This document shows positions 47,917 through 57,011 of a stretch of 64,000 nt of DNA, piece by piece. Origin of the DNA: Lacipirellula parvula (GTDB lineage: Bacteria; Planctomycetota; Planctomycetia; Pirellulales; Lacipirellulaceae); the NCBI RefSeq assembly GCF_009177095.1, contig NZ_AP021861.1, positions 496,001 to 560,000 on the forward strand, read 5' to 3'. Under the pieces are notes generated by a model. It worked only from the letters and a program-made list of their open reading frames with translations, had not been told where the DNA came from and did not search any database. How positions within the stretch are numbered: position 1 is the stretch's first letter; every line of letters starts with the position of its first letter. A program made the position numbers and the translations under genes.

Positions 47917-49578
47917 TTACTCTGCCAGCGGGTTCTCCGCCGGCGCGGCGTCGTTGCCCGTTGCCGATGCTGCGGCCCCTGCATCCTTCGGGGCCTTCAA
48001 CCGCACGAGCAAATAGTTCGCCGTCTTGTTCTGGCCGAAGTGTACCAGCACCGGCGTTTGCTCTTTCGTGAGGTTGAAGATGCCCGTCTCCATGACGACG
48101 TCGCTCTTGTCGCCGATGGTGAACGCCACGCGCTGCGTCTGCTTGTCGACGCGGCCTTGGACGACGTACATCTTGTCGGTCGAGCTGTTGTACATCGTGC
48201 CGCTGACGATCCCCGCCTTATCGACGGCGAGCTGCAGCAGACGCGACGTGCTGGTGTCGGTGGCGCTCGTTTCGACGGCGTAGGTGCCGAGCGGCATCCA
48301 CTGTTCGTCGTCTTTGGTCGCCGCCTCTTGTTGCGGATCGACGGTCGCGAGTTGCGCGGCCGATTCGGCGTAGTCGGCCGCCGTGCCGACGTCTTCGCCG
48401 TCAACGTAAACGTTCTGATTCTCGTACACGACGTTGCCGCCGGGGCCGTAGTCGTAGTACACCGGCTCGCCCCAGCTCCAGGGGAACCAACTGGCGTACG
48501 CGCCCCACGTCGGCACGCCCCACCAGTACCACCAATCGTGGTCATGCCAGCCGTGGTGGTAGTACCAGTGATCGAGATTCGGGTGGTACTTGCTCCACCA
48601 ATCACTGCCGGGACGGACGCCGTTCCACGGATGATTCTGGTTCCAGTTCTGACGCACTTGGTTGGCGTGCGTTTCGAAATCATCAGCCCGTTGGGGGTGA
48701 TTGTCGATCCAGTTGTGAAGGTTCTGGGCGTGCGCATTACCTGGCGCGAACGTGTTCGCAATCTTGCCGTTGAGCGTGTTCGCCGCGCCGCGCGGAACTT
48801 CCGCTTGGCCGCCGCTCCACGAGGGGAAATTGCCGGCATGGCCTTTGGCCCACTCGCTGCCGCGCATCAGCGGATCGTCGGCAGGGTTCAAGTTTGGCGG
48901 CGCCATGCGATTCTCGGCCGGCATCGTGCCGCCGGAGCGCACCTGCGGATTGACCTCGGCCATCAGCGGGTTGCGGTAAATCTCGGACCGGAGCGAACCA
49001 ACTTGCGGGCCGCCATCTTTCAAACCGAGGAAGTTGCCGACGTCGGCGCCGGTGGGCGTTTGACCAAGGATCTGACGCGCGTCGACCTGCGGGGCAAGGC
49101 CGGGAATGCCGCCGTGATCGAAACCGTCGAGGGCGCCAAAGGTATTTTCGGTGCCGGGGCGATAACTGGGGCGGGCGATGTTCGCGGGTAAGCCCATGCC
49201 GCCGTAGGTGGCGAGTCCGCGCGAGGCGGGGCCGCCGGCAAAGTTCGGCGACATGCCGCCGATAAAGCCGCCGCCGGTGCCGCCGTGAAAGCTATCGCCC
49301 CCAAAACCGCCGAAGCCGCCGATCGAGGGCGACATACCTCCCATGCCGCCGGGGATGCCGCCATGGAAACCGCCTCCCATGCCGCCGGTCATTCCACCGT
49401 GAAAGCCACCGCCCATGCCGCCGTGAAATCCGACGGCGTGAGCTGCTGATGGTGCCAATGCCAGCGAGAGAGTTGCGATCGCGAGGCAGAGCGTTTGGTG
49501 ACGCTTTACCCCCTCCCCAGCCCTCCCCTCAAGGGGGAGGGAGCCAGAGGGATGGGTGTTGTTGTGTTGCAACTTCAT
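47917..49578 (-). CDS. Secreted Gly/His/Trp-rich protein with a REP-encoded N-terminus
   Basis: Its N-terminus is MKLQHNNTHPSGSLPLEGRA then GEGVKRHQTLCLAIATLSLA; residues about 11-23 are the translation of a REP arm (49508-49547), and the true signal peptide starts at VKRHQTLCLA. No start codon exists between the repeat and the signal peptide, so the repeat is now part of the gene. After ATAHA-type cleavage come GFHGGMGGGFHGGM repeats, a central region with many Trp, His and Asp residues (WSKYHPNLDHWYYHHGWHDH, DWWYWWGVPTWG), and a beta-rich C-terminal domain (MPLGTYAVETS, GTMYNSSTDKMYVVQGRVDK). It overlaps the upstream gene by four bases. Function unknown. Confidence 0.75.
   Translation of the reverse strand: MKLQHNNTHPSGSLPLEGRAGEGVKRHQTLCLAIATLSLALAPSAAHAVGFHGGMGGGFHGGMTGGMGGGFHGGIPGGMGGMSPSIGGFGGFGGDSFHGGTGGGFIGGMSPNFAGGPASRGLATYGGMGLPANIARPSYRPGTENTFGALDGFDHGGIPGLAPQVDARQILGQTPTGADVGNFLGLKDGGPQVGSLRSEIYRNPLMAEVNPQVRSGGTMPAENRMAPPNLNPADDPLMRGSEWAKGHAGNFPSWSGGQAEVPRGAANTLNGKIANTFAPGNAHAQNLHNWIDNHPQRADDFETHANQVRQNWNQNHPWNGVRPGSDWWSKYHPNLDHWYYHHGWHDHDWWYWWGVPTWGAYASWFPWSWGEPVYYDYGPGGNVVYENQNVYVDGEDVGTAADYAESAAQLATVDPQQEAATKDDEQWMPLGTYAVETSATDTSTSRLLQLAVDKAGIVSGTMYNSSTDKMYVVQGRVDKQTQRVAFTIGDKSDVVMETGIFNLTKEQTPVLVHFGQNKTANYLLVRLKAPKDAGAAASATGNDAAPAENPLAE
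49508..49547. repeat. Single REP arm, family R1, inside a coding region
   Basis: CCCCCTCCCCAGCCCTCCCC and TCAAGGGGGAGGGAGCCAG. On the minus strand it is translated as SGSLPLEGRAGEG in frame. It is the only copy in the window that lies inside a gene. Confidence 0.8.
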
Positions 49579-50507
49579 TGCTTGCCCCCCTTCGCTGCCG
49601 CTTCCTTATCGCCGGTCATCTGCCGCGACATCTTGGCGGGCGTCGTGTTCGGTTGGAACTGGCCATCCATTTCACGATCGACCGATTGCAGGGTCAGCTC
49701 GTTGTCGCCGCTGCGGGTGAGGATTTGCGTCGCCGAACCGCGCCGGCCGTCGGGCAGCTTGAGCGCCATCTTGTTGACCCACTTGTTCGAGCTTTGCCGT
49801 TCCCAGTACCCTTCGCCAAACGTTCCGTTGGAATCGAACAGCCACGTCCGAATGCATTGCTGTTCGGCGTCCCAGCCAAAGATCTGCGTGCCCGACGCGG
49901 ACGGCGCTTGCTTGCTGATCCGCGAGTAGTTGCGAACCAAGAAGGCGCCGCCGTCGACCCAATGGTAGGTGTTTTTCACGTCGCCCGAGGGAAGCTGCTG
50001 GATCCACGTGCCGGCGAGCCAACCGAGTTGGCTCATGCCGGTAGGAGAATTGGCCGGCAGTTCTGCTTCTTCGACGTTCGAGAACAACCACGAGGCCCCG
50101 ACCCGCGCGAGCGAGGCGCGGAACAGCGAGCGCGTCGGCAGTTGGCCGCGTTGCGTCACCTCGGCCATGCCGAGGATCGAGGCGGTTTTGCCGTTGATCT
50201 TCGATTCGGAGATCGTCAGTTTGAGCGTGCTGCCCGGCTGTTGCTTAAACAGATCGGCATAAGCGGCGGCGATCGGATCGCGGCCGTTCACTTCGACGCC
50301 GAGGTTCGTCGCGCGGTAGACCGCGTCGGGAGTCCACAGGGCGCTCATCGCCGGCGCGTTGTGGGCGTTGAACGCCTTCTCAAACGTGGCGACCATGGCG
50401 GCGAGCGCTGGATCGAGTTGCTTCGCCGGCGCGGCGAACGCCGGCAAGGCGCCGACGGCGGCGATGAGCAGCGCCGCGAGCAGGTTGCGGTGGGTTGGGC
50501 GGGACAT
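49575..50507 (-). CDS. Secreted protein with NTF2/SnoaL-like domain
   Basis: ATG 50507 has CAGGAG upstream and the signal peptide MSRPTHRNLLAALLIAAVGA...AFA; ATG 50564 is less likely. Residues about 30-150 form a SnoaL/DUF4440-type domain (MVATFEKAFNAHNAPAMSAL, WTPDAVYRATNLGVEVNGRD, IAAAYADLFKQQPGSTLKL, then WLFSNVEEAELP). The second half (MSQLGWLAGTWIQQLPSGDV, FLVRNYSRISKQ, FGWDAEQQCIRTWLFDSNG) resembles heme/nitrobindin-like or DUF1579 beta-barrels, GxLxGxW start included. It is translationally coupled to the downstream Gly/His-rich gene by an ATGA overlap. Catalytic activity unknown. Confidence 0.75.
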   Translation of the reverse strand: MSRPTHRNLLAALLIAAVGALPAFAAPAKQLDPALAAMVATFEKAFNAHNAPAMSALWTPDAVYRATNLGVEVNGRDPIAAAYADLFKQQPGSTLKLTISESKINGKTASILGMAEVTQRGQLPTRSLFRASLARVGASWLFSNVEEAELPANSPTGMSQLGWLAGTWIQQLPSGDVKNTYHWVDGGAFLVRNYSRISKQAPSASGTQIFGWDAEQQCIRTWLFDSNGTFGEGYWERQSSNKWVNKMALKLPDGRRGSATQILTRSGDNELTLQSVDREMDGQFQPNTTPAKMSRQMTGDKEAAAKGGKQ

Positions 50508-50615
50508 GGCGTTGGGTGCTCCTGGCAGTGGATGGTATGCGGTTGGGGGCATTTTTAATTTCATAAAGCCCCGAGCGGTGCTCGGGGTGGTTGATCGTTC
50601 ACGGTTGAGCGTTCG

Positions 50616-51641
50616 TCAGTCCTCTTCAAAACTAAAAATCTTCTTCCAGTCGTCTTTCATCGACACGAGTACCCAGCCTTCCTGCTTCGCGGCGTCGAGG
50701 CCGCGCTTCAGTTGGCCGACCATCGAGTCGCGGTCGTAGGCGTACTCGCGCACGGCGTCGGTGTGATGGACGATGAGGCCGAGCCGCGGTCCGTCGCCAG
50801 CGGTGGTCCACTGCAGCATCTCGAAATCGCCGTCGGAGTTGCCGAACGCCAGGATCGGCCGCTGGCCGATGAAGCGTTGAATGCCGACGGGTTTGCCGGG
50901 TCCATCGTCGACGAAGTTCGCCGCTGGAAGCCGCATCAGCGTCGGCTGGCCGTCGATGAGCTCGAACTTCACTTCAATGCACGAGCCGACGACTTGGTCG
51001 CGCGGAATGCCGTAGGCCTTCTCGGTCCAAGGCCGCATGAAGTCGATGCCGCCGCCGGAGACGATGAATGTTTTGAATTCATTGGCTCGCAGAAACTCAA
51101 GCATCTCGACCATCGGCTGGTAGACCAACTGCGTGTACGGCCGGTCGAAGCGCGGATGTTTCGCGGTGGCGAGCCAGTCGACGACGATCTGCTCGAAGGC
51201 GTCAGGCGTCATTCCGGCGTGGCCGATCATCAGCAGCTTGACGCCCGACTTCTCCCCTTCGGCAAAGACGGCCTTGTAGTCGTTGACGAGCGCGGCGGCG
51301 AACGGCTCGGTCGTCTTCCATTCGGGGTGGTCGGGCGCGGCGGCTTTGATGCGATCGAACGCAAAGACAATTTGCGTGTACATCGGCTGCTCGACCCAGA
51401 GCGTGCCGTCGTTGTCGAACGTCGCGATGCGATCGGCGGGGAGAACGAAGTCGGGGCCGCCTTCGTTGGTCACTTTCGCGACGAAGTCGAGAATCGCCTG
51501 CTTCGCGGGGCCGTCGTTCCAGGATGGAAGCGGATCGTCGCCGCAAGATTCGCTGGGCGTGAAGGCCGTGAGTAATAAGAGGCTGCACGCCGCCCAGCAT
51601 CGCAGACGGCCGGCGAGCGGTTGGTTTGAACAGGCTGCCAT
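50616..51641 (-). CDS. Secreted HAD-superfamily phosphatase (phosphoserine-phosphatase-like)
   Basis: The frame continues upstream for 446 codons, but ATG 51641 begins a clear signal peptide (MAACSNQPLAGRLRCWAACS, LLLLTAF) and the upstream part is antisense to two other genes. HAD motifs: RIATFDNDGTLWVEQPM (motif I, D-x-D), FKTFIVSGGGIDF (motif II), K in the region GIPRDQ...., and ILAFGNSDGDFEMLQW (motif IV, G-D/N-S-D-G-D). The cap is of the helical type with FAFDRIKAAAPDHPEWKTTE. It has 341 residues. Periplasmic HAD phosphatases hydrolyse small phosphoesters; the substrate is unknown. Confidence 0.85.
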   Translation of the reverse strand: MAACSNQPLAGRLRCWAACSLLLLTAFTPSESCGDDPLPSWNDGPAKQAILDFVAKVTNEGGPDFVLPADRIATFDNDGTLWVEQPMYTQIVFAFDRIKAAAPDHPEWKTTEPFAAALVNDYKAVFAEGEKSGVKLLMIGHAGMTPDAFEQIVVDWLATAKHPRFDRPYTQLVYQPMVEMLEFLRANEFKTFIVSGGGIDFMRPWTEKAYGIPRDQVVGSCIEVKFELIDGQPTLMRLPAANFVDDGPGKPVGIQRFIGQRPILAFGNSDGDFEMLQWTTAGDGPRLGLIVHHTDAVREYAYDRDSMVGQLKRGLDAAKQEGWVLVSMKDDWKKIFSFEED

Positions 51642-51873
51642 AGTGCGAGGCGCTCCCGTGGAAAACAGAATCCAACCCCTAAAGATGCCCCATGATCGTA
51701 CGACCGCGGAGCGGAGCGTGGCCAACAACTCCGCCAAATTCGCCAGTTCGCCCCGGTCGATTGCGTAACCGTTACATTCGGCAGGCTCGGCGAGAGCGAA
51801 CTGGTCGGCCGCGGCGGCTGTCTCTAGACTTGGAGGAACTGCGAGCCACCCAATTTTTGTAGCTGGGGAGTCG

Positions 51874-52095
51874 ATGATGGCTGAGTCGATGCCGCTGGGT
51901 TCGGAACGGGCGATGCAAGTCGTTGCGGAGAACAAGCTGCTCGCCGCGATCGAAGCGGGCGAGTTCGACAACCTGCCAGGCTTCGGAAAGCCGTCGCCGC
52001 TGATCGACGAACCGTACGACCCGTTTTGGTGGATTCGCCGCAAGCTTCGCCAAGAGAACCTTCCTGCCGACCCTCGCGATGGTTGGCAACGCTGA
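51874..52095 (+). CDS. DUF1992 (DnaJ-homologue C28-like) protein
   Basis: The 73-residue protein contains VVAENKLLAAIEAGEFDNLP, GFGKPSPLIDEPYDPFWWIR, RKLRQENLPADP: the E-x-K-I/L-x-A-x-x-x-G-E-F-D-N-L-x-G-x-G-K-P block of DUF1992. It starts with ATGATG at 51874; GGGGAG lies six bases upstream. The ABC ATPase gene follows after five bases, so the two are co-transcribed. Role unknown. Confidence 0.9.
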   Translation: MMAESMPLGSERAMQVVAENKLLAAIEAGEFDNLPGFGKPSPLIDEPYDPFWWIRRKLRQENLPADPRDGWQR

Positions 52096-52100
52096 ACGCC

Positions 52101-52895
52101 ATGCAAAGTCCGCTGATTGAATTGGAGCGTGTCGGCTTCCGCCGGCAGCAGACAGATATCTTGGTCGACGTTAGTTGGCGGCTCGAACGCCAACGACATT
52201 GGGCCGTGCTGGGGCCCAACGGTTGCGGCAAAACGACGATGTTGCGGATCGCTTGCGGCTACCTTTGGCAGACGAGCGGCACGGTGCGGCGACTCGGCGC
52301 GGAGCTGGTCGACCTCGGCACGCTGCGACGTTCGATCGGCTGGGTCGCCTCCGATTTGGCGCCGCGGATTCCGCCTGATGAACTTGCCATCGAAACGGTG
52401 GTCTCGGGACGCGTGGCTCAAGTTGGCCTGCGGCGTATCGGCGAGTTGCAGCCAACCGACGCCGATTTTGAAGCTGCCCGCAACTTGCTCCGCGAGATGC
52501 GTTGCGAGTCGCTCGCCGAAAAGCCGTTCGGCGTCCTGTCGCAAGGCGAGCGGCAACAGACGCTGGTCGCCCGTGCGCGGATGGTTGATCCGCTGCTGAT
52601 CGTGCTCGACGAACCGTGCGCTGGTATGGATCCCGGAGTGCGCGAGCGGTTCTTGGCGTGGCTTGAGCAACTCGCTGCCGCTCCGACCAGCCCATCGTTG
52701 CTGCTCGTGACGCATCATGTGGAAGAGATCATGCCCAGTTTCGAGTCGACGCTCGTGATGCAGAATGGCCGCATCGCCGCAGCGGGGCCGACGGCGGAGG
52801 TGGTGCAGGCATCGTTGCTGGAAGCGATTTATGGGATCAAAGTCGATCGACTGGAGAAGTCGGGCGGCCGCTTGTGGCCGATCTGGCAGGCGTGA
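52101..52895 (+). CDS. ABC transporter ATP-binding protein
   Basis: ATG 52101 is five bases after the DUF1992 stop. Walker A is AVLGPNGCGKTTMLRIACGY, the Q-loop region GWVASDLAPR, the signature LSQGERQQTLVARARM (LSxGE variant), Walker B LLIVLDEPCAGMDP, and the H-loop LLVTHHVEEI. It has 264 residues and a single domain. No permease gene is adjacent. It resembles the iron/molybdate-type or YlmA-like ATPases often annotated as putative transporters; the cargo is unknown. Confidence 0.9.
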   Translation: MQSPLIELERVGFRRQQTDILVDVSWRLERQRHWAVLGPNGCGKTTMLRIACGYLWQTSGTVRRLGAELVDLGTLRRSIGWVASDLAPRIPPDELAIETVVSGRVAQVGLRRIGELQPTDADFEAARNLLREMRCESLAEKPFGVLSQGERQQTLVARARMVDPLLIVLDEPCAGMDPGVRERFLAWLEQLAAAPTSPSLLLVTHHVEEIMPSFESTLVMQNGRIAAAGPTAEVVQASLLEAIYGIKVDRLEKSGGRLWPIWQA

Positions 52896-52914
52896 GTCAC
52901 ATTTTGAATGTGTG

Positions 52915-53015
52915 GCTCCCTCCCCCTTGAGGGGAGGGCTGGGGAGGGGGTAGTGAACCCTGGTACCCGCTGCAGTCACCCCTCCCTAACCCTCCCCCTC
53001 AAGGGGAGGGGACCT
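52915..53015. repeat. REPIN-like inverted pair, family R1
   Basis: GGCTCCCTCCCCCTTGAGGG and CCTCCCCCTCAAGGGGAGGG flank a core with GAACCCTGGTACCCGCTGCA. It lies between the convergent ABC ATPase and histidine kinase genes. Confidence 0.85.
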
Positions 53016-53047
53016 CAAGGTTCGATATTTAGTTTTATTGCGGCCGA

Positions 53048-55795
53048 TTAGCTTCGCGGCGTGTGCAGAATCCGCATCAACTCGCGCACGTCGACCGGCT
53101 TCACCAAATGGTGATCAAACCCCGCCCGCAGCGAGCGCTCGCGATCTTCCGCTTGGCCGTAGCCTGAAACGGCGATGAGCAACTCGCTTGTGTGTCCCTG
53201 CTCGCGCAGCTGGGCAGCGACGTCATAGCCGTTGATTACCGGCAGGCCGATGTCGAGCAGCACGGCGTCGGGGCGAATGCTTTCGAACAGCTCCAGCGCG
53301 CTGCGGCCGTCGTGGGCGATCGTCACTTGATGGCCATGCATGCGGAGGAGCATCGCCTCGGCTTGGGCGGTGTCGCGATTGTCGTCGACCACCAGCACGT
53401 TGAGGGGCGGGTGTGAAGCGACCGCGTCGTCGTTGGCGGCCGCCGACGGCTCGAGCGTTTCGTTGAGCGGCAGCCGCACCGTGAACTTTGCCCCCTGCCC
53501 TGGCCCGTCGCTCTGAGCGGAGACGGCGCCGCCGTGCATTTCGGTGAGCTTGCGAACGATCGTGAGCCCAATGCCCAGCCCACCCTGCGAGCGGTCGAGC
53601 GTGCGGTCGGCCTGCGCGAACAGGTCGAACACATGCGGCAGCATCTCGGCGGAGATGCCGATGCCATGGTCGGCGACTTCGATGACCGCTTCGCCCTCGA
53701 AGGCGTGCGTTCGCACCGTGATTTCGCTGCCGGCGGGCGAATACTTCGCGGCGTTCGTGAGCAGGTTCGCAATGATTTGCTCGGCGCGAGTTGCGTCGAC
53801 GTAGAGCGGCAGCGGCTCGGCGCCGAGTTCCAGCGTGAGCGTTTGCCGCTGCTCTTGCACCAGTGACTGGACCGAGTGGACGGCCCGTTCGACGATCTCT
53901 GCCGCGTCGATCGACTCGCGGCGAAGTTGAATCTTCTCTTGGCTGATACGGGAAATGTCGAGCAGATCGTCGATCAGTCGCGTGAGGTTACTCGCCTGCC
54001 GGTTGATGACGTCGAGCATTTCTGGGCCGGCGTCGCTCGATGGGAGCCGCGCCGCCTCGGTGGCGAAGCGAATCGCTGCGAGCGGGTTTCGCAGCTCATG
54101 GGCGAGCATCGCCAGGAACTCGTCCTTCTGTCGTTCCGACTCGCGGACCGAGTTGAGCAACTGTGCGTTGTCGAGCGCCGTGGCGACGCGGCGGGCGAGA
54201 TCTTCCGCCAGCAGCACGTCAGATTCATCGTACTGCCGACTATGCTCGGCGTTGCAGAAACTGATGACCCCCATCGTGCGATCACGAATGCGCATCGGCA
54301 CGCTGATGACCGACCGCGGGTTGAGCGAACGAAGCGCTTGCAGTAGGCGATCAGTCGTGCCGAGGCTATCAACCTGGGCGTCGGGCATCTTGGGAATATA
54401 TTGCGTCCGGCCGGTTCGCCAGGCTTGCACGGTGATCGACGGCGATTCCCAATCGACCGGGTACTCGGCGAGGAACTCGCGAAGCAGTTGCCGCTTCTCG
54501 GCGTCGCGGTGAGCCGAGGCGGGGCTGCCGATCGTGCCGTCGGGCCGCAGAGCGTAGACGACGCACCAATCGGCGAAGAACGGCACCATCGCCTCAGCCG
54601 CTTTCTGTAGCGCGCTATCGCGGTCGATGAGAGCCGCAAGCGACGCGCTGACGTCGGCGACGAAGCGGAGCGCGTCTTGCGACCGTTTGCGGTGGGTGAT
54701 GTCGCGGGCCACCTTCGAGGCGCCGATCACTTCGCCGTCGCCGTCACGGATCGGCGAAATCCGCAGTGACACGTCGACGGGCGTGCCGTCCTTCCGGAGC
54801 CGCACTGTGTCCCAATCTTGGATCGACTCGCCGCGCCAGAGACGCTCCATGATCACTTCCAACTCGTCGCGGTGCGACTTAGGGACGATCATGGTGATGT
54901 GCTGGCCGATCGCTTCGGCGGCGGTGAAGCCATAGAGCCGCTCGGCGGCGGCGTTCCAGCTGGTGACGCCGCCGCGGCGATTCTTGCTGATGACGGCGTC
55001 GTCGGAATGCTCGACGATCGAGGCGAGTTGCTGCAACGCGCCCTGGGTGCGGCGCTGGGCGGTGGCGTCGGTGAAGACAAGCACCATGCCGTGGATAACG
55101 CCGTCGGCGTCGAGGATGGGCGCTGCGCTATCTTCGATCGGTCGTTCACTGCCGTCGCGCGCGATGAGTATTGTGTGATTGGCGAGACCGACGATCTTGC
55201 CGGTGCGCAGTACCTTCTCGCAAGGGTTCTCGACGATCTGCCGCGTCTGCTCATTGACGATATAGAAGATTTCGGTGATCGGCTTGCCGCGGGCAGCGTC
55301 GAGACTCCAGCCCGTTTGTTGCTCGGCGATGGCGTTGAGGAACGTGACGAGTCCCTTGGGATCGGTCGCAATGACGCCGTCGCCGATGCTGGCGAGCGTG
55401 ATGCGCAGCATTTCGCCCTGGCGGATTGATTCGTCAGTAAGCGACTTCGTCTTTGCGCTCGAGCGGTGCAGGCGGTGAGCCATCGCCACGATAAGGCCGG
55501 CCATTAGCCCGAAGGCGGCGAGTTCGGTGAGACCTTGCTCGCTGCGGTTGAAGATCGAGAGCCCCTCCGGTTTGATGAACAGGAAGTCAGCCGCAAAGTA
55601 GCCGGCGATGATCGCCGTGACGCCAGCCCAGGCCCCGCCGTACCATGCCGCCAAAGCGACGGCGGGAAAGATGGTGATGAAGGGCACCGTTCCCTGAGGC
55701 AGCACGCCCAAGAGTATCCAGCGCACGGCGGCGGCGACGGCTACGGCCGCCAGCGCGACAAGATGAGGGTAGAGTGAACGCGCGAATTTGGGCAT
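53048..55795 (-). CDS. Hybrid sensor histidine kinase with receiver domain
   Basis: The 915-residue protein has, in order: a KdpD-like DUF4118 membrane region at about 8-110 (three or four helices, FITIFPAVALAAWYGG); PAS 1 at about 128-245 (ASIGDGVIATDPKGLVTFLN); PAS 2 at about 255-375 (SDDAVISKNRRGGVTSWN, then DITHRK); GAF at about 385-545 (SVISVPMRIRDRTMGVISF); HisKA with the phospho-accepting histidine in AMLAHELRNPLAAIRF; HATPase_c with the N box (IIANLLTNAAKYS) and G boxes (VADHGIGISAEML, GGLGIGLTIVRKL); and a C-terminal receiver with D in AVLLDIGLPVINGYD and K in HHLVKPVDV. No response regulator gene is adjacent, so it is an orphan. The signal is unknown. Confidence 0.95.
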   Translation of the reverse strand: MPKFARSLYPHLVALAAVAVAAAVRWILLGVLPQGTVPFITIFPAVALAAWYGGAWAGVTAIIAGYFAADFLFIKPEGLSIFNRSEQGLTELAAFGLMAGLIVAMAHRLHRSSAKTKSLTDESIRQGEMLRITLASIGDGVIATDPKGLVTFLNAIAEQQTGWSLDAARGKPITEIFYIVNEQTRQIVENPCEKVLRTGKIVGLANHTILIARDGSERPIEDSAAPILDADGVIHGMVLVFTDATAQRRTQGALQQLASIVEHSDDAVISKNRRGGVTSWNAAAERLYGFTAAEAIGQHITMIVPKSHRDELEVIMERLWRGESIQDWDTVRLRKDGTPVDVSLRISPIRDGDGEVIGASKVARDITHRKRSQDALRFVADVSASLAALIDRDSALQKAAEAMVPFFADWCVVYALRPDGTIGSPASAHRDAEKRQLLREFLAEYPVDWESPSITVQAWRTGRTQYIPKMPDAQVDSLGTTDRLLQALRSLNPRSVISVPMRIRDRTMGVISFCNAEHSRQYDESDVLLAEDLARRVATALDNAQLLNSVRESERQKDEFLAMLAHELRNPLAAIRFATEAARLPSSDAGPEMLDVINRQASNLTRLIDDLLDISRISQEKIQLRRESIDAAEIVERAVHSVQSLVQEQRQTLTLELGAEPLPLYVDATRAEQIIANLLTNAAKYSPAGSEITVRTHAFEGEAVIEVADHGIGISAEMLPHVFDLFAQADRTLDRSQGGLGIGLTIVRKLTEMHGGAVSAQSDGPGQGAKFTVRLPLNETLEPSAAANDDAVASHPPLNVLVVDDNRDTAQAEAMLLRMHGHQVTIAHDGRSALELFESIRPDAVLLDIGLPVINGYDVAAQLREQGHTSELLIAVSGYGQAEDRERSLRAGFDHHLVKPVDVRELMRILHTPRS

Positions 55796-55948
55796 GCGCA
55801 GCGGTTGGCCCGAACGTGGGAAAACGCGGCGCCCTGCGAGGCGCCGTCGGCTGAGAGCGAATATAGCTTATCGCCGTCTCTGTGGGCGGGGGTATCGGTC
55901 GATTCCGGCCTCCCTAAAAGTACTCCCACTGGCCGCTTTTGAGCGAAA

Positions 55949-56809
55949 CTACTGTTCACCCAGCCGCTCGGCCCCGCCACGGGCAATCCGCTCGTACTCC
56001 GTCCGCACCTCGTCAACCCCGTACTTACGCTCCAACTGCCGCACCGTGAAGTGGGCGTCGGCCGTGTTCTGGAAATGGTCGACGAACAGTGCGTTGATCA
56101 ACCCGCCGCCGATCGCGCCGACGATCGGCACGGCCTGGGCCGCCACCTTTTCTGAGACGGCGACGCCGAATCGCGAGGCGATATTCGAGATCAGTCGCGT
56201 CATCGCGGTGCTGGTTACCGCCGTAGAGCCCTTGGTGAGAATCTCGGCGGCGACCGTCACCTGCTGGGCGAGCGCTGCACGAGTGACGAAGTAGCCGACC
56301 CGAATCAGCCCTTCCTCGTCGCGGGCTCCTGGGTTCAGCACCTCAATGGCGCCCCCCGGTCGGCGGTCGTCGCCGCTACCCAAGGCAAAGACTTCCAGGC
56401 AGGCGAGCCGGGTTTCGGGATCGGAGAGTTTTTCACCCTTTGAGCGGGCGATGTCGCCGATCGAGCGGAGGATGATCATCGTCGTAATCGGCAGTTCGAC
56501 GAACAGCGCCGGCGCCCCGAACATGCCGCCCGCCACGCCGCTGGCGGTCGCCGCCACTTTGTGGGCGAGATTCCAGGGCGCCTTCGGTTTCTCGTCGTCG
56601 AGCGTCTTTGCGGCCACGGCTAAAGCCTTGGTGAGGGCATGCTCGGTCGCGCCGTTGATTTCGCTCTGAACTCCCTCCGGGAGGCGTTCGATCAACCGTT
56701 CCACCGGCGTGCCGACGATGCCGGCGAGACGGGCGGCGAGGCCGGGACGTTCCAGTTGAGCAACGGCGCCGGCGAGGAGGGCGAGGTCGTGTTCGGAAAG
56801 GTCTGCCAT
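55949..56809 (-). CDS. EcsC family protein
   Basis: The 286-residue protein is largely helical, with a Gly/Ala-rich hydrophobic centre: HKVAATASGVAGGMFGAPAL, FVELPITTMIILRSIGDIAR, LEVFALGS, and IVGAIGGGLINALFVDHFQN, then AHFTVRQLERKYGVDEVR. These blocks are those of the EcsC protein family (PF12787), linked to protein secretion or ABC exporters by the founding member but of unknown mechanism. No ABC partner lies beside it. Confidence 0.85.
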   Translation of the reverse strand: MADLSEHDLALLAGAVAQLERPGLAARLAGIVGTPVERLIERLPEGVQSEINGATEHALTKALAVAAKTLDDEKPKAPWNLAHKVAATASGVAGGMFGAPALFVELPITTMIILRSIGDIARSKGEKLSDPETRLACLEVFALGSGDDRRPGGAIEVLNPGARDEEGLIRVGYFVTRAALAQQVTVAAEILTKGSTAVTSTAMTRLISNIASRFGVAVSEKVAAQAVPIVGAIGGGLINALFVDHFQNTADAHFTVRQLERKYGVDEVRTEYERIARGGAERLGEQ

Positions 56810-57011
56810 TCAGGTGCTGCTCCGGAGGCGTCGACCGCCGGATCGCCAATCAAGACGGATTGGCAGGAAATCGGTCGATTCGACGCCGCAGCATTGTACG
56901 CGGCAAGTTCGCTCTGGAACTCCCTATTCCCTAGTAACTATTCTATGATACTGGCCGCTCCGGCAGTTCCTCCGGTCGCTTCCTTCCTCATTTCCTGCTC
57001 AGGCCGTCGCC

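Noticed and set aside
50616-52979. A single 787-residue protein on the minus strand
   Set aside because: The part before 51641 is antisense to the DUF1992 and ABC ATPase genes and starts inside a REP element; a signal peptide and HAD domain begin at 51641.
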